Source: Agromyces intestinalis (GTDB taxonomy: Bacteria > Actinomycetota > Actinomycetes > Actinomycetales > Microbacteriaceae). Taken from it: a stretch of 64,000 bases of DNA. Location of the stretch: positions 3,720,001 to 3,784,000 of the forward strand of contig NZ_CP043505.1 of assembly GCF_008365295.1 (NCBI RefSeq), in the 5' to 3' direction. Shown here in pieces: positions 17,933-26,693 of the stretch. A program made the translations under genes and the position numbers. Every line of letters starts with the position of its first letter. Within the stretch, counting starts at the first letter, position 1. The notes under the pieces were generated by a model. The model searched no databases. It was given only the letters and a program-made list of their open reading frames with translations, and was not told where the DNA came from.

Positions 17933-20539
17933 TCACTGCTGCGGCGCGTCGAGCTCGATCTCGCGCACCTCGAGCGCGTCGCCCTCGACGAACGAGAGCT
18001 CGGCGATGCGTCCGACGGCGCGCAGGTCGGCGGCCGCGGTCTCGAGCAGGCGGATCGCGTCGGCGGGGCCGGCGATCACGGCTCGGGCGACCGGCGTCTT
18101 CTGGGACGCCTTGGCGTTCGTCTTGGCTCCGCGGATGCCGGTCAGCGCGAGCCCGGCGAGCTCGAGCAGCTCGTCTCCGGCATCGCCGCGCGCGTCGAGC
18201 TCGTCGACCGTCGGCCACGCGGCCGTGTGCACGCTCGCCTCGTTCGACCAGCTCCACGCCTCTTCGGCCGCGAACGGGATCACGGGGGCGAACAGGCGCA
18301 GCAGCACGCTGAGCGCGGTCTTCAGCGCCGCGACGGCCGAGGCCTGCGCGGGGGAGGCCTCGCCGTAGGCGCGCTCCTTCACGAGCTCGAGATAGTCGTC
18401 GCAGAAGGTCCAGAAGAACGTCTCGGACACCTCGAGCGCGCGGGCGTGGTCGTAGGACTCGAGCGCGCGCGTGGCCTGCTCGACGACGCGCTCGAGCGCG
18501 GCGAGCATGCTGCGGTCGATCGGCTCGGTCACGGGGGCATCCGCGGTGCCCTCGAAGCCGAGGATGAACTTGGCCGCGTTCAGCACCTTGATGGCCAGGC
18601 GCCTGCCGATCTTCACCTGCGTCGGGTTCTGCGGGTCGAAGGCGGCGTCGGTGCCGAGGCGGCTCGAGGCCGCCCAGTAGCGCACCGCGTCGGATCCGTG
18701 CTGCTCGAGCAGGCCCGCCGGGGTGACCACGTTGCCCTTCGACTTCGACATCTTCTTGCGGTCGGGGTCGACGATGAAGCCCGAGATCGCCGCGTTCGCC
18801 CACGGCGAGACGCCGTGCTCGAGCTGGGCGCGCAGCGCCGTCGAGAACAGCCAGGTGCGGATGATGTCCTGGCCTTGTGGGCGCAGCGAGAACGGGAACA
18901 CGAGGTCGAACAGCTCGGCATCGCGCTCCCAGCCGGCGGCGAGCTGCGGGGTGAGCGACGACGTCGCCCAGGTGTCCATCACGTCGTGCTCGCCGACGAA
19001 GCCGCCGGGCTCGCCGCGCTGCGACTCGTCGTAGCCCGGCGCAGGCGCCGAGGACGGGTCGACCGGCAGGAGCTCGCGGGTCGCGACGATCGGCTCGTCG
19101 TAGACGGGGTTGCCGTCGGCGTCGAGCGGGTACCACACCGGGATCGGCACGCCGAAGAACCGCTGGCGCGACACGAGCCAGTCGCCCGACAACCCGCCGA
19201 CCCAGTTCTCGTAGCGCACGCGCATGAAGTCGGGGTGCCAGTCGATCTCGCGGCCGACCTCGAGCAGGCGCTGCTTCAGCTGCTCGTCGCGCGCGCCGTT
19301 CGTGATGTACCACTGCCGGGTCGAGACGATCTCGAGGGGCCGGTCGCCCTTCTCGAAGAACTTCACGGGGTGGGTGATCGGCTTGGGGTCGGCGAGCAGG
19401 TCGCCCGACTCGCGCAGCAGCTCCACCATCGCCTGCTTGGCGCTGAATGCGGTCTTGCCGGCGAGCTGCGCGTAGGCGGCGAGCCCGGCCTCGGAGGTGA
19501 TCGCGTCGGGCGCGTCGGCGATGATGCGGCCGTCGAAGCCGATGATCGCGCGGTTCGGCAGTTGCAGCTCGCGCCACCACACGACGTCGGTCACGTCGCC
19601 GAAGGTGCAGATCATCGCGATGCCGGTGCCCTTGTCCTTCTGGGCGAGGTGGTGTGCCACCACGGGCACCTCGACGCCGAACACGGGCGTGGTCACGGTC
19701 GAGCCGAACAGCGGCTGGTACCGCTCGTCGTCGGGGTGCGCGACGAGGGCGACGCACGCGGCGATGAGCTCGGGGCGGCTGGTCTCGATCTCGACGATGC
19801 CGCCGTCGGGGCGGTGGAACGACACCCGGTGGTAGTGGCCCGGCTGCTCGCGGTCTTCGAGCTCGGCCTGGGCCACGGCGGTGCGGAACGTGACATCCCA
19901 CAGCGTCGGTGCGAGCGCCTGGTACGCCTCGCCGCGCTCGACGTTGCGCACGAACGCGAGTTGCGAGGTGAACAGCGCTTCATCGCCGATGGTGCGGTAG
20001 GTCTGGCTCCAGTCGACCGAGAGACCGAGCGAGCGCCAGAGCGCCTCGAACTGCTGCTCGTCCTCGACCGTCAGTCGCTCGCACAGCTCGATGAAGTTGC
20101 GCCGCGAGATCGGCACCTGGTCGGCGGCCTTGATGCTCTTGCCCTCGCCGCCCTCGAACGGCGGCACGAACCCGGGCTCGTACGGCAGGGTCGGGTCGCA
20201 GCGAACGCCGTAGTAGTTCTGCACCCGGCGCTCGGTGGGCAGGCCATTGTCGTCCCAGCCCATCGGGTAGAAGACGTGCTTGCCGCGCATGCGCTGGAAG
20301 CGGGCCACGACGTCGGTGTGCGTGTACGAGAACACGTGGCCGATGTGCAGCGAGCCCGACGCGGTCGGCGGCGGGGTGTCGATCGAGTAGATGCACTCGC
20401 GGCCGCCGTCGGCGGATTCGACGCGGCGAAGTGCCGAGTCGCGATCGAACCGGTAGGTGCCCTGCGTCTCCCAGACACCGCCCCACTTGGCCTCGAGGCC
20501 CTCGAGGGCCGGCTTGTCGGGAATGCGCGCGTCGGTCAT
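17933..20539 (-). CDS. valS: Valyl-tRNA synthetase
   Basis: ValRS charges tRNA-Val and edits mischarged threonine. I start it at ATG 20539 (MTDARIPDKP), giving 868 residues; an in-frame ATG nine codons upstream is less likely. Class I motifs are HIGH at 65-68 and KMSKS at 596-600. The editing (CP1) domain lies between them. The protein is shorter than the E. coli enzyme (951 residues) and ends soon after the anticodon-binding domain, without a long coiled-coil arm. This short form is known in actinobacteria. Confidence 0.96.
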   Translation of the reverse strand: MTDARIPDKPALEGLEAKWGGVWETQGTYRFDRDSALRRVESADGGRECIYSIDTPPPTASGSLHIGHVFSYTHTDVVARFQRMRGKHVFYPMGWDDNGLPTERRVQNYYGVRCDPTLPYEPGFVPPFEGGEGKSIKAADQVPISRRNFIELCERLTVEDEQQFEALWRSLGLSVDWSQTYRTIGDEALFTSQLAFVRNVERGEAYQALAPTLWDVTFRTAVAQAELEDREQPGHYHRVSFHRPDGGIVEIETSRPELIAACVALVAHPDDERYQPLFGSTVTTPVFGVEVPVVAHHLAQKDKGTGIAMICTFGDVTDVVWWRELQLPNRAIIGFDGRIIADAPDAITSEAGLAAYAQLAGKTAFSAKQAMVELLRESGDLLADPKPITHPVKFFEKGDRPLEIVSTRQWYITNGARDEQLKQRLLEVGREIDWHPDFMRVRYENWVGGLSGDWLVSRQRFFGVPIPVWYPLDADGNPVYDEPIVATRELLPVDPSSAPAPGYDESQRGEPGGFVGEHDVMDTWATSSLTPQLAAGWERDAELFDLVFPFSLRPQGQDIIRTWLFSTALRAQLEHGVSPWANAAISGFIVDPDRKKMSKSKGNVVTPAGLLEQHGSDAVRYWAASSRLGTDAAFDPQNPTQVKIGRRLAIKVLNAAKFILGFEGTADAPVTEPIDRSMLAALERVVEQATRALESYDHARALEVSETFFWTFCDDYLELVKERAYGEASPAQASAVAALKTALSVLLRLFAPVIPFAAEEAWSWSNEASVHTAAWPTVDELDARGDAGDELLELAGLALTGIRGAKTNAKASQKTPVARAVIAGPADAIRLLETAAADLRAVGRIAELSFVEGDALEVREIELDAPQQ

Positions 20540-20604
20540 GATGCTCCGGTTCGATATGTGCGGCACCGAGTCCGTGATGAGGTGCCTGAATGTGGATCCG
20601 ACCG

Positions 20605-20610
20605 ATTCTA
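20605..20610 (-). promoter_or_regulatory. Putative -10 box (TAGAAT) for valS
   Basis: TAGAAT on the minus strand lies about 65 bases before the valS ATG and gives a leader of about 58 bases. The leader has a weak ribosome site (CGGAGC) before ATG. I find no T-box motif upstream of valS, in contrast to ileS. Confidence 0.45.
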
Positions 20611-20677
20611 ACGGGAACGGCGGATGTCACGTAGCCGAGGCCGCCCGCACCGCCGCCATGCGGATGCCTCGGAGCGC

Positions 20678-23299
20678 TCACCCGCGCGCGGGGTCGAGTG
20701 TCAGCCGGTCGGCCAGCAGCTGCCGCGTGTACGCGTCGGTCGGCGAGTCGAATACCGCGGCGGCGGGGCCGGACTCCACGACCCGTCCGTCGTGCAGCAC
20801 GAGCACCCGGTCGGCGAGGTGACGCACGACGCCGAGATCGTGCGAGATGAAGAGGTAGGCGAGACCGCGCTCGCGCTGCAGGCGGTCGAGCAGCGCCAGC
20901 ACCCGAGCCTGCACGGTGACGTCGAGCGCCGAGACGGGTTCGTCGAGCACGAGCACGTCGGGCTCGGCGGCGAGCGCGCGCGCGATCGCGACGCGCTGGC
21001 GCTGGCCGCCCGAGAGGGTGGCCGGCGCGCGGTCGGCGATCGTCGCCGGCAAGCCGACGTCGGCGAGGAGGGCTCCGACCCGTGCCTCGCGCTGGGCGGC
21101 GGGCACGTGCGGCGGCAGCGCGTCGGCGATCGTGCGGCCGACGCTCCACCGCGGGTCGAACGATGACGCCGTGTCCTGCGCGACGAGGCCGACCCGGCGG
21201 CGGAGCGAGCGTCGCCCGGTGCCGTCGAGGTCGGCCCACGTCAGCCCGAACCAGCCGATCGTGCCCGCATCGGGCGCCATGAGTCCGAGGACCGCGCGCG
21301 CGAGCGTGGTCTTGCCCGAGCCTGATTCGCCGACCACGCCGAGCGTCTCGCCGGCGCGCAGCTCGAACCCGACTCCGTCGAGGGCGATGCGGTCGCCGAA
21401 CGACTTCGCGAGGCCGCTCGCGGCGAGCACCGGGGCGGTGGTCGACTGCGCGGGCGGCGCGCCCGCGGTCGTCGTGTCGCGCGCCGGCAGGTCGGCGGCC
21501 GCGACGAGCTCACGGGCGTACGCGGTGCGCGGCGACGTGAGGACGTCGTGTGCGGAACCCTGCTCGACGATGCGGCCGTCGCGCATCACGAGCACCCTGT
21601 CGGCGATGCCGGCGACCACCGCGAGGTCGTGCGTGATCAGCAGCAGCCCCGTGCCGGCCGCCTTGAGACGAGCGAGCTCGTCGAGGACGCGGCGCTGCAC
21701 GGACGCGTCGAGTGCGGTGGTCGGTTCGTCGGCGATCACGAGCGGCGGGTCGAGCACGATCGCCGAGGCGATGAGCGCGCGCTGGCGCAGACCGCCCGAC
21801 AGCTCGCCGCTGCGCTGCGACGCGCGCCGGTCGGGGGCGGGCATGCCGACGCGTTCGAGGGTGTCGCGTACGAGTGCCGTGCGCGCAGGAACGGAAAGGC
21901 GTCGATGCAGTCGAGGCGCATCCGCGATCTCCCGGCCGATCGGTCGAAGCGGATCGAGCGAGACGAGCGCGTCCTGCAGCACCAGGCCGACCCGCTCGCC
22001 GCGGATCGCGCGCCACCGTCGCGCGCCGAGCCCGCGCAGATCGCCGCCCTCGAGCTCGAGTCGATCGGCCGTGACGCGCGCGTGCTCGCCGGCGAGGCCG
22101 AGCAGCGCCCGCGCCGTGACCGACTTGCCCGACCCGGATTCGCCCACGATCGCGACGCATTCGCCTGGCGCGATGGAGAGCGAGACCCCGGCGACGACCT
22201 CGCGGTCGCCGAAGGCGACACGGAGGTCGTCGACGGCCACGAGCGGGTCGGATGCCTCGGGCTCGGCGGGTGCGGTCGCGCGCCCGCCCACGGCGTCGGT
22301 GACCTGACGCTCGTGGTCCACCGATGCGACCTCGTCGACCAGCTCGCCGGCGCGAGCGTCGACGGCGCTCCGAGCCGAGGACGGAGCGATCGCATCCGTG
22401 CCCGCCGACTCGGCTCGCCGACGCGACCCGGCGGCGAGACGACGCCCGATCACGGTGGCGGCGATGATCGTGCCGACGATCATGAGGCCCGGCATGACGG
22501 TGAGCCACCACGCCGTCTGGATGTACGTGCGGCCCGCATTGAGCATCGCCCCCCACTCGGGCGCCGGGGGCTGCGCGCCGAGCCCGAGGAAGCTGAGGGT
22601 CGACGCCCACACCACCGCTTGGCCGACGCCGAGGGTCGCGAGCACGAGGAGCTCGCCCGCGACGTTCGGCAGAATCGAGCGGAACACGATGCGCGTGCGC
22701 GAGTGGCCGAGGACGCGGGCCGCCTCGACGAAGCCGGTCGAGCGGATGCGCAGCACCTGGCCGCGGATGATGCGCGCGTAGCCGGGAGCGGTGGACAGGC
22801 CCACCGCGATCGTCGCCGGCAGCGGGCCCGGGCCGGCGATCACGATGACCAGGAGCGCCAGCAGCAGGCTGGGAAACGCGAACAGCACCTCGAGCACGCG
22901 ACCGACGATGAGGTCGGCGGCGCGGCCTGCCAGGCCCGCCGTGAACCCGAGCACGGCACCGAGAGCGAGTCCGATCGCGGTCGCGGCGACGCCGATCACG
23001 AGAGACGCGGCGGCGCCGTGCACGAGTCGTGTGTACACGTCACGGCCCGACTCGTCGGTGCCGAGCCAGTGACCCGGCGACGGCGGCGTGAACGCCTCTG
23101 ACGGCGCGATGGCGCGCGGGTCGCCCGGTGCGAGGAGCCAGGGCGCGAGGGCGGCGATCGCCAGGAACACCGCGAACGCGATGGCGATCACCTCGCCGAC
23201 CGACAGGTCGGGGAGGCCGCGCACGCGTACGCGGGTCGCTCCGCGAGAGCCGAGCGCCTCGAGCTCTACCGCGCCGACGCGGGGTTCGGTTGCGCTCAT
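20678..23299 (-). CDS. Fused ABC importer: permease plus two ATPase domains (peptide/nickel type)
   Basis: One 873-residue polypeptide carries a DppC-like permease and both ATPases of a peptide-type importer. Residues 35-290 hold about six membrane helices, with the OppC_N-like start and the EAARVLGHSRTRIVFRSILP loop (191-211) that contacts the ATPase. A linker follows (290-350). ATPase 1 has Walker A GESGSGKS (386-393), a modified signature LSGGLRQR (500-507) and Walker B VIADEP (521-526). ATPase 2 has Walker A GESGSGKT (657-664), LSGGQRQR (762-769) and VLVLDEP (782-788). The ATG at 23299 overlaps the upstream permease stop by four bases. Substrate is uncertain: di/oligopeptide or nickel. 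Confidence 0.93.
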   Translation of the reverse strand: MSATEPRVGAVELEALGSRGATRVRVRGLPDLSVGEVIAIAFAVFLAIAALAPWLLAPGDPRAIAPSEAFTPPSPGHWLGTDESGRDVYTRLVHGAAASLVIGVAATAIGLALGAVLGFTAGLAGRAADLIVGRVLEVLFAFPSLLLALLVIVIAGPGPLPATIAVGLSTAPGYARIIRGQVLRIRSTGFVEAARVLGHSRTRIVFRSILPNVAGELLVLATLGVGQAVVWASTLSFLGLGAQPPAPEWGAMLNAGRTYIQTAWWLTVMPGLMIVGTIIAATVIGRRLAAGSRRRAESAGTDAIAPSSARSAVDARAGELVDEVASVDHERQVTDAVGGRATAPAEPEASDPLVAVDDLRVAFGDREVVAGVSLSIAPGECVAIVGESGSGKSVTARALLGLAGEHARVTADRLELEGGDLRGLGARRWRAIRGERVGLVLQDALVSLDPLRPIGREIADAPRLHRRLSVPARTALVRDTLERVGMPAPDRRASQRSGELSGGLRQRALIASAIVLDPPLVIADEPTTALDASVQRRVLDELARLKAAGTGLLLITHDLAVVAGIADRVLVMRDGRIVEQGSAHDVLTSPRTAYARELVAAADLPARDTTTAGAPPAQSTTAPVLAASGLAKSFGDRIALDGVGFELRAGETLGVVGESGSGKTTLARAVLGLMAPDAGTIGWFGLTWADLDGTGRRSLRRRVGLVAQDTASSFDPRWSVGRTIADALPPHVPAAQREARVGALLADVGLPATIADRAPATLSGGQRQRVAIARALAAEPDVLVLDEPVSALDVTVQARVLALLDRLQRERGLAYLFISHDLGVVRHLADRVLVLHDGRVVESGPAAAVFDSPTDAYTRQLLADRLTLDPARG

Positions 23300-24300
23300 G
23301 CCGCGAACTCCCGGGCGGGCCCGCGCAGTCGCGGGTCGAGCGCGACGCTCACGAGGTCGGCCACGATGGTCACGACGATGTACGCGATGGCGGACACCAG
23401 CACGATGCCCGTGACCAGCGGCACGTCGCGCAGCGTCACCGCCTGCAGCAGCGACCGACCGAGCCCGGGCCGGGCGAAGATCGTCTCCACGACCACCGCG
23501 CCCGACACGAGGTAGCCGAACGCCCAGGCGCTGAGGTTCACGCCCGGCAGCGCCGCATGCCGCAGCGCGTGACGGAACCGCACCCCGCCCTCGGTCTCGC
23601 CGCGGGAGCGCGCCGACAACGAGAACGGGGCGCCGAGGGCTTGCTGCAGCGATTCGCGCATGACCTGGGCGAGGAAGCCCGCGACGGGGATCGCGAGGGT
23701 GACGACGGGCAGCACCAGGCCCGAGGCATCCGCAGTGCTGACCGGCGGCAGCAGGTGCAGCCAGGTGCTGAACACGACCACCAGTACGGCCGCGAGCCAG
23801 AAATGGGGGAGCGCGGCGGCGACCGTCTCGACCGTGCCGCCGACCGCAGCGGCGATGCGGCCGCCGCGGGTGCCCGCGCCGAGCGTCGAGAAGAGCGCGA
23901 GGGCGAGCGCGATCACCCACGCCAACGCGAGCGCGATCACCGCCAGGGCGAACGTGCCGGGGAGTTGGGCGGCGATCACCTCGGCGACGGGCTGGCGCAG
24001 CGCGTACGACGTGCCGAAGTCCCACGTCGCGAGCCGGCCGAGCGCGAGCAGGTACTGCTGCAGCAGCGGCAGATCGAGGCCGTACTCGTGACGGACCGCC
24101 TCGAGCGCCTCGGCGCTGGCCTGCGACCCGGGGCCGCCGAGAATCGCCTGCGCGGGATCGCCCGGGATGAGCCGGATCGCGAAGAACGTGATCGTCGCGA
24201 CCGCCCACAGCACGAGCACCGCACCGGCCAGGCGCACGCCGAACCGCCGCGCGAGCGGCCGCAACCGCCCGCGCGTCGGTTCGACGCGCGCGACGCTCAC
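23296..24300 (-). CDS. ABC importer permease, DppB/OppB type
   Basis: This inner-membrane protein is the partner permease of the fused protein downstream. I start it at GTG 24300, which overlaps the stop of the binding-protein gene (GTGA), giving 334 residues. It has an N-terminal helix (about 20-40) with the family signature FFAIRLIPGDPA, five more helices, and the permease loop beginning MRESLQQALG. The C-terminus VSVALDPRLRGP is typical of DppB. The longer open frame upstream is shadow. Confidence 0.93.
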   Translation of the reverse strand: MSVARVEPTRGRLRPLARRFGVRLAGAVLVLWAVATITFFAIRLIPGDPAQAILGGPGSQASAEALEAVRHEYGLDLPLLQQYLLALGRLATWDFGTSYALRQPVAEVIAAQLPGTFALAVIALALAWVIALALALFSTLGAGTRGGRIAAAVGGTVETVAAALPHFWLAAVLVVVFSTWLHLLPPVSTADASGLVLPVVTLAIPVAGFLAQVMRESLQQALGAPFSLSARSRGETEGGVRFRHALRHAALPGVNLSAWAFGYLVSGAVVVETIFARPGLGRSLLQAVTLRDVPLVTGIVLVSAIAYIVVTIVADLVSVALDPRLRGPAREFAA

Positions 24301-25949
24301 TCCTCGGTGAAGCGCGCGTCGAGGAACGTCGGGGTCGACACCGTGGGCATGGCCCGCATGCCCTCGAGACGCGACGTGTGCAGGTAGTGGTTCTGCTGGT
24401 CGTAGATCGGCAGCAGGTAGCGGCCCTCGAGCACGCGCTGTTGCACATCGCGGTAGATCTCGGCGCGCTGCGCCTCGTCCTGCGACGCCGACGCCTGCTC
24501 GAGGAGCGCGTCGATCTCGGGGTCGCGCACCTGCGCGAGGTTCGCGAAATACCCGCTCGGCGCCGGGATCGTGCTGTCGGAGTGGAAGAGGATGCGCAGC
24601 ACGTCGGGCCCGACCTTCGTGTACGGCGCGCTCACGAGTTCGTACTCGTGCGCCGCGAGGGCGCCGTACCAGCTCGACAGGTCGAGCGGTGCGAGCTGCA
24701 CCTCGAAGCCCACGGCGCGGGCCCCCTCGCCCAGCTGCTCGAACAGCGACTGCTCGGCGGGGGTCGACTGGTTCGTGCTCACCGGGAACCGCAGCTCGAG
24801 GCGCTGCCCGTCCTTCACCCGCACGCCGTCGCCGTCGCGCGCCGTCCAGCCGGCCTCGTCGAGCAGGTGATTCGCCTCGTCGGGATCGACATCGAACAGG
24901 TCGGGCTCGCTGAACGCCGTCGGCTCGACGCTCGAGAGCGGCGAGTACCCGCGCTCGGCGGTGCCGAAGAACAGCGAGTCGATGCCGGCGTTCACATCGA
25001 CGGCCTTGATGAACGCCTCGCGCACCCGGATGTCGTCGAACGGCGGCTTCGAGGAGTCGAGTTCGATGCGGTTCGACGCACCCGGACGCGGTGCGTCGAG
25101 GTGCACGATTCCGGCCTCGTCGGAGGCGGCGGCGATGGTGTCGGGCTGCGCATTGTCGATGACGTCGACCTCGCCCGACTGCAGGGCCGCGTAGCGGGTG
25201 GCCGAGTCGGGCAGGAACCGCCACTCGATGCGGTCGAGGTAGGCGGGCCCGTCGTGGCCCGCGTCGGCGGGCGGCGAGGTGTAGTCGGGGTTCTGCACGA
25301 AGACGATGCGGTCCTGCTTCGTCCACGAGTCGACGATGAACGGCCCGGTGCCGATCGGGGCGAGGCAGTTCTCGTCGGTGCCCCGCTCGAGCCCGGCCGG
25401 CGACTCGATCGCCACCCAGGGCTGGCTGAGCGACTCGAGCAGCGCGCTGTCGGGCGCACTCAGGTGGAAGCGGGCGTGGGTGTCGTCGACGACCTCGACC
25501 TCGGCCACCTTCGCGAGCGCGAGCCATCCGGTCGACGACGCGGTGTCGGGGTCCTGCACGTGCTCGACGTTGGCCTTCACGGCCGCGGCGTCGAACGGCG
25601 TGCCGTCGGTGAACTCGACGCCGGCCTTCAGTGCGAAGTCCCAGGTGAGGCCGTCGTCGGAGACCTGCCACGATTCGGCGAGCCAGGGGATGATCTCGCC
25701 GTCGGCGTCGCGTGAGACGAGGGACTCGAGGAACTGGGTGGCGGCGAGTGCCTGCGGGTAGTTGCCGCCGACGTGCGGGTCGAGGCAGGTCGGCTCGGCG
25801 TCGCCCGACGCGTAGACGAGCGTGCCGCCCGATGCGGCGTCGCCCGACGCGCCGGGTTCGGCGGGGGTGCACGCGGCGAGCGCGAGCACGGCAGCTGCCG
25901 AGATCGCGACGGGCAGGGCGAAGCGGAGGGAACGGTGGCGAGAGAACAC
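24297..25949 (-). CDS. ABC importer substrate-binding lipoprotein (SBP family 5)
   Basis: This extracytoplasmic binding protein delivers ligand to the permease pair. The 550-residue precursor has a signal peptide with lipobox LALAAC (Cys about residue 27), so it is a membrane-anchored lipoprotein. Family 5 features include the LDPHVGGNY start, PWLAESWQVSDDGLTWDFAL and the later GTGPFIVDSW. GTG 25949 has AGGAG about five bases upstream. It is the first gene of a three-gene operon (binding protein, permease, fused permease-ATPases) and diverges from a TetR gene. Ligand is not predictable with confidence. Confidence 0.94.
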   Translation of the reverse strand: MFSRHRSLRFALPVAISAAAVLALAACTPAEPGASGDAASGGTLVYASGDAEPTCLDPHVGGNYPQALAATQFLESLVSRDADGEIIPWLAESWQVSDDGLTWDFALKAGVEFTDGTPFDAAAVKANVEHVQDPDTASSTGWLALAKVAEVEVVDDTHARFHLSAPDSALLESLSQPWVAIESPAGLERGTDENCLAPIGTGPFIVDSWTKQDRIVFVQNPDYTSPPADAGHDGPAYLDRIEWRFLPDSATRYAALQSGEVDVIDNAQPDTIAAASDEAGIVHLDAPRPGASNRIELDSSKPPFDDIRVREAFIKAVDVNAGIDSLFFGTAERGYSPLSSVEPTAFSEPDLFDVDPDEANHLLDEAGWTARDGDGVRVKDGQRLELRFPVSTNQSTPAEQSLFEQLGEGARAVGFEVQLAPLDLSSWYGALAAHEYELVSAPYTKVGPDVLRILFHSDSTIPAPSGYFANLAQVRDPEIDALLEQASASQDEAQRAEIYRDVQQRVLEGRYLLPIYDQQNHYLHTSRLEGMRAMPTVSTPTFLDARFTEE

Positions 25950-25995
25950 GAGACTCCTCGGGGATGCTCCGCCGTGACCTTCGCGGCGGATTCTT

Positions 25996-26013
25996 GGACT
26001 GAGTCCGGATAAT
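25996..26013. promoter_or_regulatory. Palindrome and leaderless-type promoter of the TetR gene
   Basis: GGACT-G-AGTCC (25996-26006) is an 11-base palindrome that abuts GATAAT (26008-26013), a -10-like hexamer six bases before the TetR ATG. The arrangement would let a dimeric repressor block its own start site. The same 70-base gap must also hold the promoter for the importer operon on the other strand, so the regulator may control both. This is inferred from layout. Confidence 0.45.
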
Positions 26014-26019
26014 GATCCT

Positions 26020-26625
26020 ATGCCTGTTTCACGCAGTGTCGGCCGCCCGCGCGCGTCGAGCCGACGCGATCTCGAGGACGCCGCCGCCGAACTCTTCCTG
26101 GAGCAGGGCTACGGCCGCACCACGATCGACGACATCGCCCGCCGGGCCGGCGTCAGCCGCAACACGTTCTTCAACTACTTCGCGTCGAAGGGCGACCTGC
26201 TCTGGGTCGACCTCGATGCCACCGTCGAACGGCTCGCCGACGCGCTCGCCGCACAGGCGCCCGGGATCTCCCCGACGGCGGCCGTCGAACGCGCGCTCGT
26301 CTCGGTCGCCGAACAGCACCCGGGCTCAGCGGTGCCGATCGCGCTCACGCAGGCCGAGCTCATGGACACGCTCGCGGAGTTCCGGCTCGCCGGGGTCGCT
26401 CGGTTCGAACGGGTGAGCTCGATGCTGCGCGCCGAGCTCTCGCGCCGGGGCGCCCCGGTGGATCGGTCCGCCGACGTGCGCGCGGCGGCCGCGGCGGTGA
26501 CCGCGGCGTGCTCCGCCGCCGTCGAGCTCTGGGCGCTCGCCGGGCCCGAGCGCGATCCGCTCGCCGCGTACGTGGCGCGCGCCGTGGCGCCCGTCTGCGA
26601 CGGGTTCAGCCGCGTCCTCGGCTGA
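26020..26625 (+). CDS. TetR-family transcriptional regulator
   Basis: The 201-residue protein has an N-terminal TetR DNA-binding domain: LEDAAAELFLEQGYGRTTIDDIARRAGVSRNTFFNYFASKGDLL is split over residues 18-61, with the helix-turn-helix at about 38-57. The C-terminal ligand domain is Ala-rich and has no recognisable ligand signature. It diverges from the peptide-type ABC importer, the probable target, with a palindrome in the shared gap. It is followed by a P-type ATPase gene with its own promoter-like box. Confidence 0.92.
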   Translation: MPVSRSVGRPRASSRRDLEDAAAELFLEQGYGRTTIDDIARRAGVSRNTFFNYFASKGDLLWVDLDATVERLADALAAQAPGISPTAAVERALVSVAEQHPGSAVPIALTQAELMDTLAEFRLAGVARFERVSSMLRAELSRRGAPVDRSADVRAAAAAVTAACSAAVELWALAGPERDPLAAYVARAVAPVCDGFSRVLG

Positions 26626-26681
26626 ATCGGGCGGGGCGCCGCGCACGTTCGCGCTCGGGTGATCCGAGCCGGATCCGCCGC

Positions 26682-26687
26682 TAGCAT
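26682..26687 (+). promoter_or_regulatory. -10 box for a leaderless ATPase transcript
   Basis: TAGCAT ends six bases before the ATG of the P-type ATPase gene. No ribosome site is present between the box and the start. This is one of several identical arrangements in the window. Confidence 0.55.
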
Positions 26688-26693
26688 GAGCGC

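Noticed and set aside
17363..20611. Very long plus-strand open frame (1082 codons) opposite valS
   Set aside because: It is the antisense of valS; high GC creates long stop-free frames. No family resemblance and no start signals.
20678..24448. A single 1256-residue ABC protein continuing through the first permease gene
   Set aside because: The upstream 383 codons are a low-complexity shadow of the permease gene; ATG 23299 with a four-base overlap is the real start.
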